This document shows positions 7,175 through 9,699 of a stretch of DNA of 9,699 nucleotides, piece by piece; the first letter of the stretch is position 1; every line of letters starts with the position of its first letter. The notes beneath the pieces are model-generated. The model saw only the letters and a program-made list of their open reading frames with translations. It searched no databases and was not told where the DNA came from. The DNA comes from an uncultured Bacteroidales bacterium. Lineage in GTDB: Bacteria; Bacteroidota; Bacteroidia; Bacteroidales; UBA932. The DNA lies in contig CABTXO010000038.1 in the NCBI GenBank assembly GCA_902488725.1, positions 1 through 9,699 on the forward strand, in the 5' to 3' direction. The translations under genes and the position numbers were made by a program.

Positions 7175-9120
7175 CAGACCTGCCTCCCGTTCTCCAATGT
7201 GAATATTCTCTCCTCCGTCCCGCCGCCGAGATCGTGCAGCAGGAACAGGGCATTCGAAGGCAATCCCCGGAACACCAGGCTGTCACCACGAGCCGTTTTC
7301 TTCCCGAAGAGCTTCCAGCCCTTGTCCCAGAAGAAAAGCGCATACGTGTCGCCAACGGCGATGGCGTTGTTGTCGGTGCGGGGGGAATAGCGGATGTCCG
7401 TGACGAGCCGCGCCGATCCGAAGTCCAGCCCCACGTAAGCCCCCACGCTGTCCTGGACGTGGAAATAGGTGTCGATGCTGCCGTCGAACGCCAGCCGCGG
7501 ATCGAGTTTGCTCCGGGAAGAGAAGGCCTTCCCGACGAGACGCTCCTCCCCGGAGAAGAAGGCGATGTCCCCCACATCGGCCCAAGACGAGTCCGCCGAG
7601 GCGTAACGCACGTAGCGATACGCACGACGGGGTGTCACGGATGCCCGGTTGACGGTCTTGAACGGGCCGCCGCCGAGCCGCAGGAGGATTTCGGACCTCT
7701 TGAAAGCGGCATCGTTCGAGCCTTCGAAGCGTCCGCCGGCCATCATCCCCTCATATTCGGCAATCTTCTCGTACCTGGGGTACTTACGCCTCAGGACAGC
7801 GGTCACGGTGCGCATCGTGTCGGGTTGCAGGAACGAAACGCTGCCGTCTGCGCGGAGGATCACCGGAGGAGAAAGCGAATGCCTGTGTCCTTTTCTGTCG
7901 ATGCGTACGGGCAGGTACACGATCCCGTCGCCCTCGCCGTCGTAGGGCTCGGTCTCCTTGCCGCCGAAAGGGATGCCGCGACCGACGGACGGGAAGCGGA
8001 CGGTACGCCCCTCGGGAACGGATTCCGCGACAGGCACCCACCTCGCATTGTTGAAAATGCAAAGCTGGCAGCGGCCTCCGCCGCTTTTCTTGAAGACCAG
8101 ATCGGACACCGGCATCCCTGGCTTTTCGCCCGTCACGTCGATGACCCCGGATCCCGTGAACCCGTCGGACAGCTTCTTTTCGGAGGCGGAGAAGGAGAGG
8201 CGGTACACCTTGGGAATCTTGTAGCGGATAAGGTTCTCCGCACCCGGGTCGAACCCCACATCCACGGCCTCACCACCTTCAAACACCACATTCCAGTAAT
8301 GCCGGGCGCTCCGGTTCGCCCATGCCGGGACCGTCTCCACGCCGGCAGGGATTCCCAGGGCACGCAAGGCCGAGGCAAGCGTGAAAGTCATCTGAACGCA
8401 ATCCCCCCACCGCAGTTTGGCAAGCGTGCTGACGGGGAGCGGATAGGGGAACTTCGACATGCCGATGTTGTAGCGGATCAGCGTGTCTTCAACGATGCTG
8501 CGGGCGATGTCGATACCGCTCCGGAGCGAGTCGAGGTAATGGCCGTAGCGTTCCAGGAAGAAGGAACGCCAGTCCTCCAGCGGCTCGCTGCCGATCCTGT
8601 AGGGGAGCACATATTCGCAAAACACGTCGAACGGGACTTCCGACACGGCCTTCCGTCGCTCCCGGGCAGCGAAGGCAAGGTCGATGTTGTTCACCAGAAA
8701 AGCGCAGGTCACCGCGTCCACGTCCTCCACGATCTTCCGCTTCGGGCGACGGGTGCGTGAGACAGAATCGACCAGTGCCCCGAATCGGGAATACCGTGCT
8801 TCCCATGCCTCGGGTTCCTCGCCGTCATACCGCCCGCGGAGGAGCCCCATGGAGGGATCCCGGGGGTCGGAAGGGAGGACGGAGCGCTTCCCGGGCATGT
8901 GGCCGATCAGGAAGCAGGCCGCCCGGTATTTCAGCGTGTCGCCGAGCGACGCGTAGTGTTCCAGGACACCTTCCAGCTCCGGCCGGTTGGCACCGGCCGC
9001 CCGCAGTGCGGCACGAACTTCGGGCGGATGCCGGAAGACATCGCCCCCGGCGCATGACACCGCAAGCACAGCCGCCAACCACAGGAACGGCAGTCGTAAA
9101 TTCAGGTTCCGGCTACTCAC
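7168..9120 (-). CDS. Transglutaminase-like lipoprotein with C-terminal discoidin-like domain
   Basis: Predicted envelope lipoprotein of 650 residues, lipobox LAVSC with Cys23. The N-terminal part (about 30-80: ALRAAGANRPELEGVLEHY, then LKYRAACFLIGHMPG) resembles the start of Bacteroidales transglutaminase-domain lipoproteins as I recall them. The transglutaminase core is about 225-295, with a visible papain-like triad: Cys241 in WGDCVQMTF, His274 in RHYWNVVF, and Asp287 (or Asp291) in AVDVGFDPG. Such folds act as cross-linkers, deamidases or cysteine proteases; which one applies cannot be told. The middle, about 300-490, is beta-rich. The end, about 500-630, looks like an F5/8 C (discoidin) carbohydrate-binding-type domain (LAFDGSIDTYF, then AYVGLDFGSARLVTDIRYSPR). 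Start is GTG 9120, the only start that keeps the signal peptide; it overlaps the upstream stop by 8 bp. A role on a secreted or surface substrate is inference. Confidence 0.88.
   Translation of the reverse strand: MSSRNLNLRLPFLWLAAVLAVSCAGGDVFRHPPEVRAALRAAGANRPELEGVLEHYASLGDTLKYRAACFLIGHMPGKRSVLPSDPRDPSMGLLRGRYDGEEPEAWEARYSRFGALVDSVSRTRRPKRKIVEDVDAVTCAFLVNNIDLAFAARERRKAVSEVPFDVFCEYVLPYRIGSEPLEDWRSFFLERYGHYLDSLRSGIDIARSIVEDTLIRYNIGMSKFPYPLPVSTLAKLRWGDCVQMTFTLASALRALGIPAGVETVPAWANRSARHYWNVVFEGGEAVDVGFDPGAENLIRYKIPKVYRLSFSASEKKLSDGFTGSGVIDVTGEKPGMPVSDLVFKKSGGGRCQLCIFNNARWVPVAESVPEGRTVRFPSVGRGIPFGGKETEPYDGEGDGIVYLPVRIDRKGHRHSLSPPVILRADGSVSFLQPDTMRTVTAVLRRKYPRYEKIAEYEGMMAGGRFEGSNDAAFKRSEILLRLGGGPFKTVNRASVTPRRAYRYVRYASADSSWADVGDIAFFSGEERLVGKAFSSRSKLDPRLAFDGSIDTYFHVQDSVGAYVGLDFGSARLVTDIRYSPRTDNNAIAVGDTYALFFWDKGWKLFGKKTARGDSLVFRGLPSNALFLLHDLGGGTEERIFTLENGRQVWW
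7183..7188 (-). promoter_or_regulatory. Shine-Dalgarno GGGAGG for the signal peptidase
   Basis: GGGAGG on the minus strand, 8 nt before GTG 7174, lies inside the last codons of the transglutaminase gene. It supports the GTG at 7174 over the one at 7171. Confidence 0.55.
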
Positions 9121-9682
9121 GACCTGAATCTTCTCGCCCCAAATGCTTGTACAGCTTCATCATGCGGGCATTGGAAAAAGGATTCCCCACCGCAAGAATG
9201 GTGCGATCTCCATCCAGCAACATCACGTGGAACCGAGAATCCTTGGGGATGAACCGATTCCGCTTGGCGAAGGTGCCGTCCGCATCCAGATAGACAACCA
9301 AGGAGGTGTCGATTTTCGTCTCCGCAACGGCATCGGAAAGATCTTCCGGAACTGCCATCAGGAAAAAAGGCTCCATGCCCAGACGTTCAGAAGCGTCTTC
9401 ACGCAAGCGGGACAGCTTGAGGATCACGCAGGACGAGCACATCCATTCATCGAAATAGAACAACACGACTCTCCGGTTCGGGTCAGGCTTCAGAGAGTCC
9501 GCACGCGTCAGTTTTCCGTGCGAGAGACGGATCATCTCCTCGGGGAAGGCAACGCGCTTTCCCAGCATGTGCGAGAGGGTCGATTTCGGAGAAGAAAGGC
9601 AGGAAGACAGCACGAGGGCGACTATGAATGAGACGACGACCCAAACCGCCAGTTTTTCAGAAGCCATACTCCACCAGGACAT
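9113..9682 (-). CDS. Thioredoxin-fold lipoprotein with CSSC motif
   Basis: Predicted small envelope lipoprotein of 189 residues: a hydrophobic segment about 11-26 then the lipobox LVLSSC with Cys28. The fold is thioredoxin/TlpA-like: RVVLFYFDEWMCSSCV gives a beta strand followed by Cys82-Ser-Ser-Cys85, then an alpha helix, FFLMAVPED as a second strand, TSLVVYLDADGTF, and RFHVMLLDGDRTILAVGNP. Where TlpA proteins usually carry the cis-proline (PTTFLID) this one has SRFHVMLLD, so that residue appears replaced. It could be a disulfide reductase or a redox-inert relative. I recall related short lipoproteins in gut Bacteroidales beside beta-propeller and NVEALA-type genes, unverified here. Start is ATG 9682; ATG 9667 (MASEKLAVW) gives the same mature protein. 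The frame overlaps the incoming gene at the right edge and the transglutaminase gene at its end. Confidence 0.75.
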   Translation of the reverse strand: MSWWSMASEKLAVWVVVSFIVALVLSSCLSSPKSTLSHMLGKRVAFPEEMIRLSHGKLTRADSLKPDPNRRVVLFYFDEWMCSSCVILKLSRLREDASERLGMEPFFLMAVPEDLSDAVAETKIDTSLVVYLDADGTFAKRNRFIPKDSRFHVMLLDGDRTILAVGNPFSNARMMKLYKHLGREDSGRE

Positions 9683-9699
9683 GCTCGATGCCCGCTTCC
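9657..9699 (-). CDS. C-terminal end of an unidentified upstream gene (partial)
   Basis: A minus-strand frame enters from the right edge and reads EAGIEHVLVEYGF before a TGA at 9659-9657. It overlaps the thioredoxin-fold gene by 26 bp (11 bp if that gene starts at 9667), matching the overlapping style of the operon. Only 13 residues are seen, so the family cannot be named, and a chance open frame is possible. Confidence 0.4.
   Translation of the reverse strand, partial: EAGIEHVLVEYGF

Noticed and set aside
7234..8760. A 508-codon plus-strand open frame opposite the transglutaminase gene
   Set aside because: Antisense shadow; the sense frame has a lipobox, catalytic triad and recognisable domains, this one has none.

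Overview
The window is one densely packed stretch of protein-coding DNA, with every convincing gene on the minus strand. It most likely comes from the Bacteroidota (order Bacteroidales), a GC-rich member (about 60% G+C by eye). The reasons are the lipoprotein-type RND adaptor, the TolC-adaptor-permease gene order, several lipoproteins with short C-terminal lipoboxes, a TATAATTTG promoter-like element, and a set of accessory genes (thioredoxin-fold lipoprotein, transglutaminase-plus-discoidin lipoprotein, S26 signal peptidase, O-antigen-ligase-like protein with TPRs) that I recall from gut Bacteroidales. No genus is proposed. I see no RNA genes, insertion sequences or CRISPR.

Right part, read in the direction of transcription (9699 down to 4668). 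The last 13 codons of an unidentified gene enter from the right edge. They are followed by a thioredoxin-fold lipoprotein with a CSSC motif, a 650-residue transglutaminase-like lipoprotein ending in a discoidin-like domain, a compact type I signal peptidase, and a polytopic O-antigen ligase (Wzy/WaaL/PglL-type) protein with a C-terminal TPR-like tail. Each stop overlaps the next start by a few bases, so these genes are almost certainly one translationally coupled operon. Together they combine redox chemistry, transglutaminase/protease chemistry, signal-peptide cleavage and possible glycan transfer at the cell envelope. That looks like an export or maturation pathway for a secreted or surface product whose gene is not in the window.

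Left part (4579 down to 1). After an 88-bp AT-rich gap with a promoter-like element and a GTGA repeat, but no convincing terminator, comes a tripartite efflux operon. It encodes a TolC-family outer-membrane factor, an RND periplasmic adaptor lipoprotein (joined by an ATGA overlap) and an RND inner-membrane permease that runs off the left edge after 667 codons. It would export small hydrophobic or toxic compounds; its substrate cannot be read from the sequence.

The most interesting item is the right-hand module, especially the ligase-like protein, which appears to lack the family's usual loop histidine, and the standalone signal peptidase with no visible substrate.
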